Notes under the pieces: generated by a model
The model's database searches: none
The model's input: the letters and a program-made list of their open reading frames with translations, nothing else
What the model was told of the DNA's origin: nothing
Translations under genes and position numbers: made by a program
Origin: Rachicladosporium sp. CCFEE 5018
Taxonomy: Eukaryota > Ascomycota > Dothideomycetes > Cladosporiales > Cladosporiaceae
Length of the DNA: 64,000 nt
Assembly (NCBI GenBank): GCA_002077045.2
Contig: KZ111144.1
Location: 591,373 to 655,372 of the forward strand
Direction of reading: 5' to 3'
Shown here: positions 54,389 through 64,000 of the stretch, piece after piece
How the letters are laid out: every line of letters starts with the position of its first letter
Numbering within the stretch: position 1 is the stretch's first letter

Positions 54389-57300
54389 ACTTCAACACAA
54401 GAGCGTGTTGCTGATGTGGTGTAGTGCTATCACAGACCGCCCGCCGCATGATAGATGCCCGCCTTTGCGGCCAGCGATCGTGGCTCCGGCAGAGCTTGGA
54501 CGACGTGGTGACTGTGTTTGGGCCCCCTGGGGAGTCAGGGCATCGCCTTTGGCGCGTTTTAGCGGGAGATGGGTCTATCGCTACCCGAACATGAGGCTTT
54601 GGTGCGGCAGGGGAACTTCGTCAAGGCACCGTGCAATTGAGATCGTCCGCGGAAGGCGGGGCAGAGTACGGTCACTTGGTATGGTGGCTTTTGGGGTAAC
54701 AAAGATGGCAGAGATACATTGGTAATCACCATGAGCGTTCGGCAGCGATTCACAGTCGATCCTTCCAGACTACTCACAACAACTTACCCTTTTCTGATCC
54801 TGTCTTATACCAGCATGCCCTCCTCCGTCAATACTTTCTGGCCCACCGCCCGAACTTCCAACACAGATAATTTACGATAGGTTACGAACGATCGCATTGA
54901 AAGCTAGTGGGTCGCATTGCACATGCGGTTCAATTCTATCAATTTACTCATCCCATGCCGTTTCCTGGCTTTCCCTTCGTCAATACGTCCGGCCTGTAAC
55001 GCATTCCTGATCACTCATGCCATGCTATCCAGCCTTGCCCATGCCTTGTGAGCCAAGGCGCTCTGTTCCTTGGGTATCAAATTCCCTCCCATGCTCATGC
55101 TACATATGTTCTAAACTCCCTCAGTCCTCCAAACAGTCCAAAGATCTTTCGCAGTCAATGGCGTAATGTGCGGTGATTGTTGATGTATGTTAAGGATAAC
55201 GCTGTAGTGGTATGCATACTCATTTGCTGACAACGTAACACCATTCATCTCTCGACTCCGACACGCTCAGTGGTTGGTGAAGTAGTAAGCGATGGTCGCG
55301 CAGAAGTTGCTGCGGTGGTCGATGTCCTTCACGATACCCACATCGTCATCGACGATCATGTTGACTGCCGCTTTGGTGCTGACAGCGTACATATCAACTT
55401 GGCTGTTCTGAATATGAATCATGTTCTCCTGGCAGTTTTGCTCGGGTGTGCATGTCTGCTCGTAGTTGTTGAAGAAGCTGTACAGTCCAGTGGAGTAGAG
55501 CAGGATCTCCTGCGAGTTCCAGACGCGCAGACCCCAGGCATCCTTGCAGGTCGGGTCCGAGGAGCCACTGCACACAGTGAACGTTGGGTCATCGTAGGCA
55601 GAGTTGAAAGAGAATGGGTTTGGGGCATTGGGAATGGGCTGGAAGTAGGGCGTCTCGGATTGCATGAAGCCAGAGAAGATGGCCCGGGCGTCCTTGAACT
55701 GGTAGTTGTAAAGGATCGAATGCTCCGAGGCAGTACCCCACATCCAGGTAGGGCCTTGAGACTCGATGAGTACACCACGGCCGCTGTATATGGAGATCTG
55801 GGTTGGCGAAGAGAGGTCCAAGTCGTGATCGGCGACCCAGAACCAGGTATTCTCGAGGTATATGCCAGCAGCGCCGGATGGAGCGTAGAACATCAGAAAG
55901 ACACCTGTGCAGGCTGGGTTGGGGCTGCCTTGTTGCAAGGTAGTGCAGACATCGGATTGAAGCTTAGTGCCGTAGGAGCCGCCGATGCGGACGTGAGAGT
56001 CCCACATGCCGGAGGCGCCTTGAGCGGACTGCAGATTCCACTGCACCATGATCGCGCCGGGGTTCGGGCCGGTGCTTTCGAAGATGAGATCCTGGATCTC
56101 GACTGCGCCGCCGGTGTCGCCCACCTCACCGATCTGGAAGACAGGCTTCGGGTTGTTGACATCGGTGAAGCCGGATGCGACGATCATGGACCAGATCTCG
56201 CCAACGATCTTGATCGTCTTGGGCACGTGAATTGTGTCCTTCACGATGTAGGCGCCGTGATCGATGCAAGCGATCTGATCACTACCGACACTCTTGAGGA
56301 AGGTGTTCAAGCAGGCGGTGTCGTCGGTCTGTCCATCACCCTTGCAGCCAGCTGCCTTGGCGGACTTGAAGGCAGACGCTGGGTAGCTGGCGTATTGCGG
56401 CTTGGAGCGGCCGAAGATCTTGCCATTGGAGTCAAGTAGGGAGGCCGCTTTAGTGGGAGGCGTGATGGGCCCACTCTTGCGTTGGACTTGGAGGCTTCGC
56501 TGTGTCGGGTAGTCGACAGCGTACCCATCACCGGCAGCCCAAGCTCCGATCTTGGCATTGCCAGCAAGTAGAGTGTTACCGCCCGTACCAGTGGTGTGCA
56601 AGACTGCGACTGGGACGTTGTCGCTCATGTCAACATTGTCGATAATAAGATTGCCACCAGATGCAGGCACGATAGTCTGCGCCCAAGCTGTGCTGACACC
56701 GACAGGGCAGTTATTGATGGTGCTGTCAGAGAGGACCACAGAGCCAACAGTCAAATTGGTGGGACTATTGGCCATGTCAAGGCCGACAGAGCCACAGCCG
56801 TTGATCGTGATATCACTGAGTGTCCAGCCCCAGTTCCAGTTCATGAAGATCGCTGTACCGCAGTCATTGAAGGTCAGGTTGCGCGATGTGAACTGCTGGC
56901 TACCCAGGAAGGCACCATAGTTGCCGCCATTGAATACCAAATCACTGAAGAAGCCGCCACTGCCGTTGTCCATGAAGATGCCTGACTGCTTGTTGGATGG
57001 CGATGCTGGCTTCATGTCGAAGACAATATTCTGGAGGGAAGTAGCTTGTGCGACTTGCCAGTGGATACCAGCGCCGGCGCTCTCGGGCATTTCCAGCAGG
57101 CTGATGTGGAAGTTGCGGACTTGACGGAAGAAGTTGTTCTGATTGGTCCAGAAGCTGGTACCATTATTGGAGTATGGATCAGCGTCAAGGACGGCCATGC
57201 CTTTGAATGACGGATCGGCGACGATGGTCGGGAGGTCATTGGCGTTGCCGATGAGCTGGGTGTAGTAGTACATCACAATCGGTGACGACACACGATATGT

Positions 57301-57631
57301 GCCGGCTGGGAAGTAGACGATGGCCGGCGTGGTGGTTGAAGAGTCGCAGTAAGGGTCGTTGCCACATCTGGCGTTACCCTTGCTGCTGCTGATAGCTTCG
57401 TTGATGGCATTAGTGTCGTCAGTAGTGCCATCTCCCCTCGCGCCAAAGTCTTTGACGTTGCGGTAGATGTTATAGCTGCCGCTGTTGCCCCAGGTGGATC
57501 CTTGACGGGTGATCGACTCCATCCAGAACGAGCCGCCGCTCTGGCGAGTGTCCAGGTCCCGGGAGACCATGGAAGTGGGTGCAGCAACGACATGTTGCGG
57601 CAGTGAGGTGATGATGGCGCTCAGCGCCGCA
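54069..57631. repeat. Second copy of the 3.6-kb end repeat
   Basis: Matches 1-3563. This copy sits in continuous sequence on both sides and holds the intact GH55 gene, so it is the more trustworthy of the two. Confidence 0.95.
54389..55266. other. Convergent intergenic region
   Basis: 878 bases between SEC63 and GH55 stop codons, same as 321-1198. No gene recognised. Confidence 0.6.
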
Positions 57632-57663
57632 GAAAGCGAGCAGACAGTCCGGAGGAAAGTCAT
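55267..57663 (-). CDS. Secreted GH55 exo-beta-1,3-glucanase
   Basis: Complete single-exon 798-residue glucan 1,3-beta-glucosidase. A signal peptide ('MTFLRTVCSLSAALSAI') is followed by two pectate-lyase-3 type beta-helix halves, beginning near residues 60 ('VKDFGARGDGTTDDTNAI') and 425 ('KGDGQTDDTACLN'). Size and two-lobe layout fit GH55. Conserved stretches include 'GAGIHWQVAQATSLQNI' and 'WFWVADHDLD'. Role: degradation or remodelling of beta-1,3-glucan outside the cell. A copy lacking the first ten codons is at 1199-3563. Confidence 0.94.
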   Translation of the reverse strand: MTFLRTVCSLSAALSAIITSLPQHVVAAPTSMVSRDLDTRQSGGSFWMESITRQGSTWGNSGSYNIYRNVKDFGARGDGTTDDTNAINEAISSSKGNARCGNDPYCDSSTTTPAIVYFPAGTYRVSSPIVMYYYTQLIGNANDLPTIVADPSFKGMAVLDADPYSNNGTSFWTNQNNFFRQVRNFHISLLEMPESAGAGIHWQVAQATSLQNIVFDMKPASPSNKQSGIFMDNGSGGFFSDLVFNGGNYGAFLGSQQFTSRNLTFNDCGTAIFMNWNWGWTLSDITINGCGSVGLDMANSPTNLTVGSVVLSDSTINNCPVGVSTAWAQTIVPASGGNLIIDNVDMSDNVPVAVLHTTGTGGNTLLAGNAKIGAWAAGDGYAVDYPTQRSLQVQRKSGPITPPTKAASLLDSNGKIFGRSKPQYASYPASAFKSAKAAGCKGDGQTDDTACLNTFLKSVGSDQIACIDHGAYIVKDTIHVPKTIKIVGEIWSMIVASGFTDVNNPKPVFQIGEVGDTGGAVEIQDLIFESTGPNPGAIMVQWNLQSAQGASGMWDSHVRIGGSYGTKLQSDVCTTLQQGSPNPACTGVFLMFYAPSGAAGIYLENTWFWVADHDLDLSSPTQISIYSGRGVLIESQGPTWMWGTASEHSILYNYQFKDARAIFSGFMQSETPYFQPIPNAPNPFSFNSAYDDPTFTVCSGSSDPTCKDAWGLRVWNSQEILLYSTGLYSFFNNYEQTCTPEQNCQENMIHIQNSQVDMYAVSTKAAVNMIVDDDVGIVKDIDHRSNFCATIAYYFTNH

Positions 57664-59552
57664 GATGATGGTTGCCTTTTGTTTTGGTGTTGTTGTTTCT
57701 GTGGAAGATGTCGCTCAAGAGATCGTGGTCTAGCGTCCGGCGCTATTGAGTTGTCTTAGTAAAGATCGTGTGCAGCAGCAAAAGTGAATCGAAAAGTGTC
57801 GCGGTTGACAATAGAAGTAGGTGCAGTGATTGTCGCCAGGAAAGTCGGGGTCAAGAATAGAAGCAAGATGTGTGGTGTAGGGGAAGTCGCGAGGGTGTAC
57901 TGCGTGTGACTGCCGGTCTTGTCGAATATGCAGCGCGTGAGCTATGTATGGTAAAGAATGACGTTCTCGCGTGCAAGGCGCGAATAAAGCTATTGTATGA
58001 AGAGCTGCTGCCGAATAATGAAAGGCGACAAAGAACACTGGCGACAAGTGACTGTGAAGGACAGCGTGATCACCCGGGCAGGTGAATGGTGGTGCATGTG
58101 CCTGTCTTATGAAGACACGTGAGGGGTGAAGTAGAGTGAAGATGCGTACCAGCTAATCTGTTTCGTGAAACCTGTGAGTAACCAATAGTTGCGTCGTTCC
58201 TGCCTTTCTTGCGTTTCAAAGTCCCATGCCCTCGGTGTGCTGTTGCATGCAGGTAACCCTTCCGTGCCTTGCATGGCCAGTAAACCCTGGCCGACACACT
58301 CTTATATGCCTGGCCAGACACTCCACCTACCTACCTTCACTCCCTTTCATCTCCATGATGTGTGAGCGCCTCCCTGCCACGTTTGCTGTGAAGGGTAGTC
58401 ATCTCTCATGATCTAGTGAGCAATCGTCGCTCCACCTCACCATCTCACCTCTGCTATCTGAGGCGCACGCGCCCACATCGTACCTCAGCAGACCCACCAA
58501 CGCTACTAGTAGAGAGACATCGACGAACGGTCGTCCGAAGCCCAGCCATGATCGCACATGCCACTACGAGTGCAACACCACTCTTTGTCCAAGGCTCGAT
58601 TGGTGTGTACGCGCTTGTCGGTTCAACGCGATGTCACGGTGAAACTCGGACCCGCGCCCAAATAGCATAGGAGCGCCGAGGTGCTTCAAGGACTGATGAG
58701 ATGATGTTGCAAACGCAGCCGCCGCTTGCAGCGCCAGCCCTTTGTCCTGCAGGGGACGGCGGCAACGCCACAAGCGACGGGAAGGAGTGTTTGGCTGTCG
58801 CAAGTCGGCAGTTTGATGTGAAACGTGTAGAGTTGCAGCGGTCTTTGACCGCGCGATATGATCACGCTGCAGTATGTTGGCTGACCACCGTCACTGGACA
58901 CGACATTGGTGATCACCATCTCTCGTCGCATGGCACCGCGCGAGCACTCAAGATCTTGGTTGGATCGTCAAAGCACCATAGTGGATCATCAGGTCTGTGC
59001 GAATGATGTGCCGGTCGGGTTTCCCGAGCCGAACTCCGATTTCCAGCCTTTCGAAGTATTGATATCAACGTCTATTCCGACCAACCTCGTGAAGGGAATT
59101 GCAAGACCTCGATTGGGCATGTACAGAAAGCACGCACACCAGCGTTTTCGAAGCAATCCACTTTCGACGATCATTCCAACAAGTCATAGAGATTCGGTTG
59201 AGCTAGACAAAACGTGAAGATTGTATGCTTCTCGATTGATGGCAGCATCGTTACGGCGCTTGCACCATTTGCGCCGCAAAGATCATGACACAGTTGCACA
59301 ACGCGATAACTTCGCTTTTCCGAAAGTCTGAGAACTGTCTTATGCCCCAATAGGCTCAATCACTGCCGTGAACTCTAGCATGCCCCGCGGCTGTGAGAGA
59401 CGATAATGAGGTGTTAATGCACCTCATAGCATCATACCTCATAGAACCTTACCTCGCAAGTACGGTGGTCTGCTGCGGCTAAGCTACCACGAGCACTGTC
59501 CATATTCCGGACTTTTGGAGAAGCAGAGGTACTGCGCCCGTCATGCAGTCAC
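57664..59552. other. Large non-coding region
   Basis: 1.9 kb with no supportable gene, the longest such stretch in the window apart from assembly gaps. It holds the GH55 promoter at its left end and the 3' end of the aminotransferase at its right end. Near 59408-59455 the words ACCTC and CTCAT recur in a short AT-rich run. Open frames of 60-105 codons on both strands have no domain or start context. Confidence 0.55.
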
Positions 59553-61095
59553 TCACCTGAAAGCGTCCATATCGGCAGACTCTCTTCCTTCCACCATGAC
59601 ATAATCTCCGTTCCCAATCTGCGTTTCACTCAGCAGCTTCGCAGCCACTTTTCCGATCCTCTGTACACCCTCAATGAGCAGCTTTTCGTCCTCCCACGCA
59701 AAACAAAGTCGAATGTTCGCGGGGAAAGTCAGCTCTTGATCGCCAGGCACCTCGAACATCTCCCCAGCAGCCACAATTACATTCTCCTCGGTCTTACATA
59801 TGCGCGCCAGATCGACAGCCATCAAGCCCGCGGGCAGCCCGAGCCAAACGAAGTAGCCACCTACGACGTCGCGATCCGACTGAGGTATAGTGAACCGAAG
59901 AGGCAGCAGATGGGCGTTGATCGCTCGCATGATGCCAGCGTACCGCGATGCGTACGCCGGACAAAGCACGTTCTGGATATTATCCCGAAGCTGTCCTGTT
60001 TCGACAAGGTGTGTTACGTAGGTGGACGTCAACTGTGACGGAGCGCCGCCGGATCGTGTCGTACCACTAATGATTGTGTCAGCGTCAGCTATAGGGCTGC
60101 AGAGAGGCTTGTGGGGACACATGTGCCTCCATCGTCTTTCGTACGACGCACCACGGGGCTGAGATGTGCTGCAGTGGATTTCGCAGGGCAGAGAGTACTC
60201 ACGCCTGACTGACGCCAAAAGCAAACTTCTTTGTTCCTTCGACCCACCCGCAGCGGATGCCTGGCCCGGCAATCTTGCTGAAGCTACCATTCGAACATGT
60301 GTTGCCGAAGCCGTCTGCTCCATCGCGCTCTGCGCCGCCAGCCAGACTACGATCTACGTCGACCAGTCGAGAAAAATGTGTAGTGCTCAACACACCCTTT
60401 TGTGCGCTCTTCTCCGTGTCTGCAGGCCATTGCAGAAAGTCATACACGTCATCTGCCACAACGAGCGCATCGAACTTTCTCGCTAGCTTCACCAAGTCCC
60501 GTCTGCACTCCATGCCCATAGTGCGCGAGGAGGGGTTCGCAAACGAAGGGACGCAGTAGATCACATGCTTGTACACCTTTCCCCAGCTTCTCCTGGCCTT
60601 GAAATTCTGTCGCTGTTTCCCTTTACCCTCTCTCTTCTGCCACTCCACTTCGCACTTCGTCATCTCCCTCTTCAGCATCTCCAGATCCACCCCATCATCC
60701 CCCTCAGGCACGCCCTTCATACGTCCCCCAAACCCCGCATCCTCAAATATTCGAAACGCGAGGAAGTAAGCCGGCGCTACGATCCAGATCTTCCTTGTGT
60801 ATCCCGGATCCGTATATACACTCAGTAGGTTTCCCAGGTTCTGCGACGCGCCGCCAGTGATACAGAGTCGCTCTGCTGGTATATGGGTTTCGGGTGTGTA
60901 AAAGGCGATTAGCCAGGCAGCTATTGCGACGCGAGCGGGCTCGTAGCCAGGATCAGGACCGTAGAGCAGTGCGTCCTGAGCTATGGAGGGCGAGGAAAGG
61001 GCGGCTTGCGTTGCAGAGATGATGAGCGAGGTAGGGAGAAGCGAAGGGGCGGGCCAGCCGCGGAGGAGGTTGATGGGCTGCTTGTGAGCAGCCAT
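59553..61095 (-). CDS. PLP-dependent aminotransferase (class I/II)
   Basis: Fold-type I aminotransferase. Model: complement(join(59553..60066,60203..61095)), 468 residues, one 136-nt GT-AG intron with matching phase. The ATG at 61095 gives 'MAAHKQPINLLRGWPAPSL', the usual start of this fungal group. PLP marks: 'ITGGASQNLGNLLSVYT', Asp/Tyr in 'LVVADDVYDFL' and the Schiff-base Lys in 'NGSFSKIAGPGIRCGW'. Resembles aromatic amino acid / 2-aminoadipate type transaminases. Substrate not assigned. An alternative upstream ATG at 61212 would add a 39-residue leader that does not look like the family. Confidence 0.87.
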
Positions 61096-62097
61096 GCCTA
61101 GATCTGGATGCTTAAGACGGATGTGAATTGACGAAGAAAGGAAAGACGAGCCAGGATGTAGCTGTACCTGTACCTTTCTTGGGCTCCACTGCCAAAATGT
61201 GCTTGTGGTCATTCCAGCAGAAACCCCGGCATCGTCGCCTGGCGTTATGGGCTGCGGTACGATCTGGTTCTCTTGTTATCAGCGCTCTGCTAAAGTGCAC
61301 ACGCAGACAAGGTGATGAGAACACCGTCTGCTAGAGAAGATTTGGCAAATGGTCTCGGTCTCGTGACCAGGAGCATGTTTCGCCAAGCCGCCTAGTGGGA
61401 GTCTAGCGGGAGTCGATTCTTGGACCTCACATCCTCATTTTATTCATCGACCGATTAGCAACGGCGCAGGGGTGTTCATGTCGCGCTCAGAGTTCGACGC
61501 ACGAGAGTCGCGTCTGCCTTCGCGCGTGGCAGTTGTGATGAGGGAAGGTCCGATATGTGAAATACCAACGCACCGACATTGAGTTCTGCGGCGCCCGCCC
61601 TTTCTTCGCCATGATGTCTTTGCACTGGGCGCCCAGTCTACAATTCTTGTCTCCGCCCTTTGCAGAGCTTTCCAAGACGATGATGGCACGCTGTATCCCC
61701 GCCGAGGTAGGTCCAGTCGAGTTCTTTATCTACTTGGCTATCATTTTACTGCAATCTCGCATCTGTACACTTTTTATTTGCCAGGGAGGGAGACGCTCTG
61801 CTACGATTGACGACGTTCATTGATACAGATAGGAGGGAGAAATAGTGTCAGATAGCAACGGGAAGAGTTCTGCAGCCAATCTTCTGTCAAGTCATTTGAG
61901 TACTGAGAGACCGCCTCCACACCCGTGGACGTCCGCATCGACTCGAGACCTGCCGACGCGCAATTTGGAACCGATAGCGACACCTCTTCTACCGAACGCG
62001 ACATCCAGGACTACAGCACCTACCCTGTGATCTCGACCTTCCAACGCTCGCGAGCCGTAGATCTGCCATTGCGCCTTCAGCACTCCAGGACTTTGCG
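61096..62097. other. Divergent intergenic region
   Basis: 1.0 kb between the starts of the aminotransferase and third permease. The stretch 61925-62050 has some coding-like composition on the plus strand, with no ATG and no domain; it may be 5' leader of the permease. No other feature recognised. Confidence 0.45.
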
Positions 62098-63884
62098 ATG
62101 GCGACCCACGATGGACAGCACTCGCCGGGCTCCAGCTCCTTCCGCGACGACAAGAAGGCGATCGCGCGTCTCCCTTCCAACGACTCCGCCGACTCCGATG
62201 CCCTACGTCTCGCAGCCCTCGGCTATGACCAGTCCATGGAACGGAAGTTTTCGGTCTGGTCGTTACTTGGTGTAGGCTTCTCGCTTACGAACTCGTGGTT
62301 CGGGCTTAGTAGCGCGCTCGTTACCGGCATCAACTCGGGTGGTACAGCTCTGGTCATCTACGGAGTGATCTTGGTCGCTTGTGTTAGTTCCTGTGTTGCC
62401 ATCAGCCTGTCTGAGCTGGCTTCTGCCATGCCCAGCGCAGGTGGCCAGTACTATTGGGCGCATGAGCTCGCACCGAAGAAGTACAAGAACCTCGCCAGCT
62501 ACTTCGTCGGATGGTTCAGCTGGGCTGGAAGCATATTCGTAAGCCACATCAGGATTCGCGTAGCAGACGACTAATCTGACAAACATCGCAGACTTCTGCA
62601 TCTGTAGCACTCGGTCTGGGCTTGCTGTCGTAGGCTGTTACCAGCTAAGTCACCCCGATTAGTAGGTACACAGTGGAACTAGAATCGATCCAAGGTCAAT
62701 AGCTAACAGTTCCAAGCGTGATCAACACTTACCACGTCTTCGCTGCGTACCAGTGTATCAATGCTGTGGCAGCGATCTTCAACTGCTACGGCAAGTTCCT
62801 CCCTCGGATCGCTACGACATTCCTCTACATCTCCCTAATATCTTTCGCCACGATACTGATCACCGCAAGTCCCCCACAGCCAGATACGAAATTTCACTAA
62901 CAAACCCAGATACCCTCCGTAACGCCCGCCCACCAACCCGCCTCCTTCGTCTTCGCGACCTTCATCAACAACACAGGCTACTCGCAGAACGGTCTCGCCT
63001 TCATCGTCGGCCTAATCGGCACCAATTGGCCTTTCGCCTGCCTTGACTCTGCTACGCACTTAGCCGAAGAAGTCCCCCGTCCTGAGCGCAACATCCCCAT
63101 AGCTATCTGCGGCACAGTCGCCATAGGCTTCACCACAGCATGGTTCTTCGCGGTGGCCATGTTCTTCAGCCTCTATGGAAGCATGGAGGACTTGACGAAC
63201 ACACCCACCTCGACGCCGATATTGGCGCTGTTTGCGTCTGCTCTCACTGGGCGACGAGGCCAGATCGCTGGTGCCATAGTGCTGGAGTCTATGATCTTGA
63301 CGACGGGCATGGGCTGTATGATTGCGTCGCATACATGGCAGTCCCGGCTCGTCTGGTCATTTGCGCGCGATGGCGGAGTGCCAGGCCACAAGTACCTCTC
63401 GCACATCGACCGGCAGCTGGACGTCCCACTGCGAGCGCATCTGGTTTCCTGCGGGTTGGTTGCTGTAGTCGGCTGCCTGTACCTCGGGAGCTATACGGCG
63501 TTCAATTCCATGGTCACAGCATGCATGGTCCTGCTCTACCTGTCCTACGCTGTACCAGTAGGATGCTTGATCTTCCACTACGGTCGCTCAAACCTCAAGC
63601 ATGGCCCATTCTGGCTTGGAAAGATCGGACTCTTTGCCAACATCGTACTGCTGGCTTGGACACTTTTCACGCTGGTAATGTACAGCTTTCCGTACACCAT
63701 GCCAGTCACAGCAGGAAACATGAACTACGTCAGTGTGGTGTATGCTGTTGTAACGGTCATTGTGGTCGTGGACTGGTTTGCGAGGGGACGCAAGGCTTAC
63801 GGCATGAAGGAGATGGAAAGGGACGAGCGCAGAGCAAGTTTAGGGGAAGCGTACGTTGATAAACAACGTAGTACTATAGTCTGA
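62098..63884 (+). pseudogene. APC-superfamily permease (third in window) with one-base frameshift
   Basis: Exons: 62098..62538, 62592..62661, 62717..62864, 62910..63884. Family marks: 'SLSELASAMPSAGGQYYW', 'CLDSATHLAEEVPRPERNIP', 'FARDGGVPG', 'FNSMVTACMVLLYLSYAVP'. Exon 2 is 70 nt, but entry in phase 0 and exit in phase 2 need 3n+2, so it lacks one base (or has two extra). The break lies between 'SVALGLG' and 'VGCYQLSHPD'. Exons on both sides are otherwise intact. The last intron starts GCAAGT and ends CCCAG, a likely GC-AG intron of 45 nt. It may be a recent pseudogene or a single sequencing error; without the shift it would code for about 544 residues. Confidence 0.75.
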
Positions 63885-64000
63885 TAGCATGGCTACATAG
63901 GACATCGCAATAGGTCCAATATGCGATGCTGGAGAGGATCAGGTATCTTGCGTGTCTGCAGGATGCTTGCGTGAGATGAACCACAATCCCACATCTCGAA

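Noticed and set aside
57664..59552. Possible degenerate transposon in the long non-coding stretch
   Set aside because: No terminal repeats, target-site duplication or transposase-like sequence could be seen.
1..64000. CRISPR array, rRNA operon, prophage or bacterial operon structure
   Set aside because: Gene structure, introns and protein families are those of a fungus; no such features found.

Overview
The window looks like nuclear DNA of a filamentous ascomycete, probably a Dothideomycete. That placement is an inference from gene content and style. Genes are compact, introns are short (about 44-60 nt) and proteins have typical fungal architectures: GH55, GH72 and GH5-CBM1 glycosidases, APC permeases, SEC63, a Usa1/HERP-like protein and an AIM3-like protein. 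Two runs of 100 N mark scaffold gaps at 3564-3663 and 50193-50292.

Layout. 1-3563 repeats 54069-57631 (offset 54068): the SEC63 3' end plus most of a GH55 glucanase gene, broken by the first gap. 5.1-13.2 kb holds a fungal N-terminal/RA-like domain protein, a seven-exon APC permease, a metallo-beta-lactamase-fold hydrolase and a ubiquitin-like ERAD-type membrane protein. 14.2-19.9 kb holds a membrane-anchored GH72 enzyme, a GH5 endoglucanase with CBM1 and a nitrilase. 20.1-24 kb holds two divergent genes that share a Cys/His motif, and a small cysteine-rich secreted-protein locus with two reading-frame breaks. 24.7-31.1 kb holds a secreted amidase, a small membrane protein and a Sac-domain phosphoinositide phosphatase. 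31.5-39.1 kb holds an AIM3-like gene, a GT62 mannosyltransferase, a secreted histidine phosphatase, eEF1B-gamma and mitochondrial uS9. 39.5-49 kb holds a second permease, a broken F-box-like gene, a cytochrome P450, an FAD monooxygenase and glutamate decarboxylase. 49.7-57.7 kb holds an acetamidase-type amidase (with a gap and an internal assembly repeat), SEC63 and the complete GH55 gene. 59.5-63.9 kb holds a PLP aminotransferase and a third permease with a one-base frameshift.

The genes do not form one pathway. Loose themes are cell-wall polysaccharide remodelling (GH55, GH72, GH5, GT62) and nitrogen-compound handling (three APC permeases, two amidases, a nitrilase, glutamate decarboxylase, an aminotransferase). 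Exon boundaries were worked out by hand from splice signals, phase and expected family sequence; where I could not close a gene model I say so. No tRNA, rRNA, CRISPR array or intact transposon was recognised. The most unusual signals are the near-identical 3.6-kb end repeat, the shared Cys/His module of the divergent pair at 20-23 kb, two likely GC-AG introns, and the frame breaks in the secreted-protein and third-permease genes.
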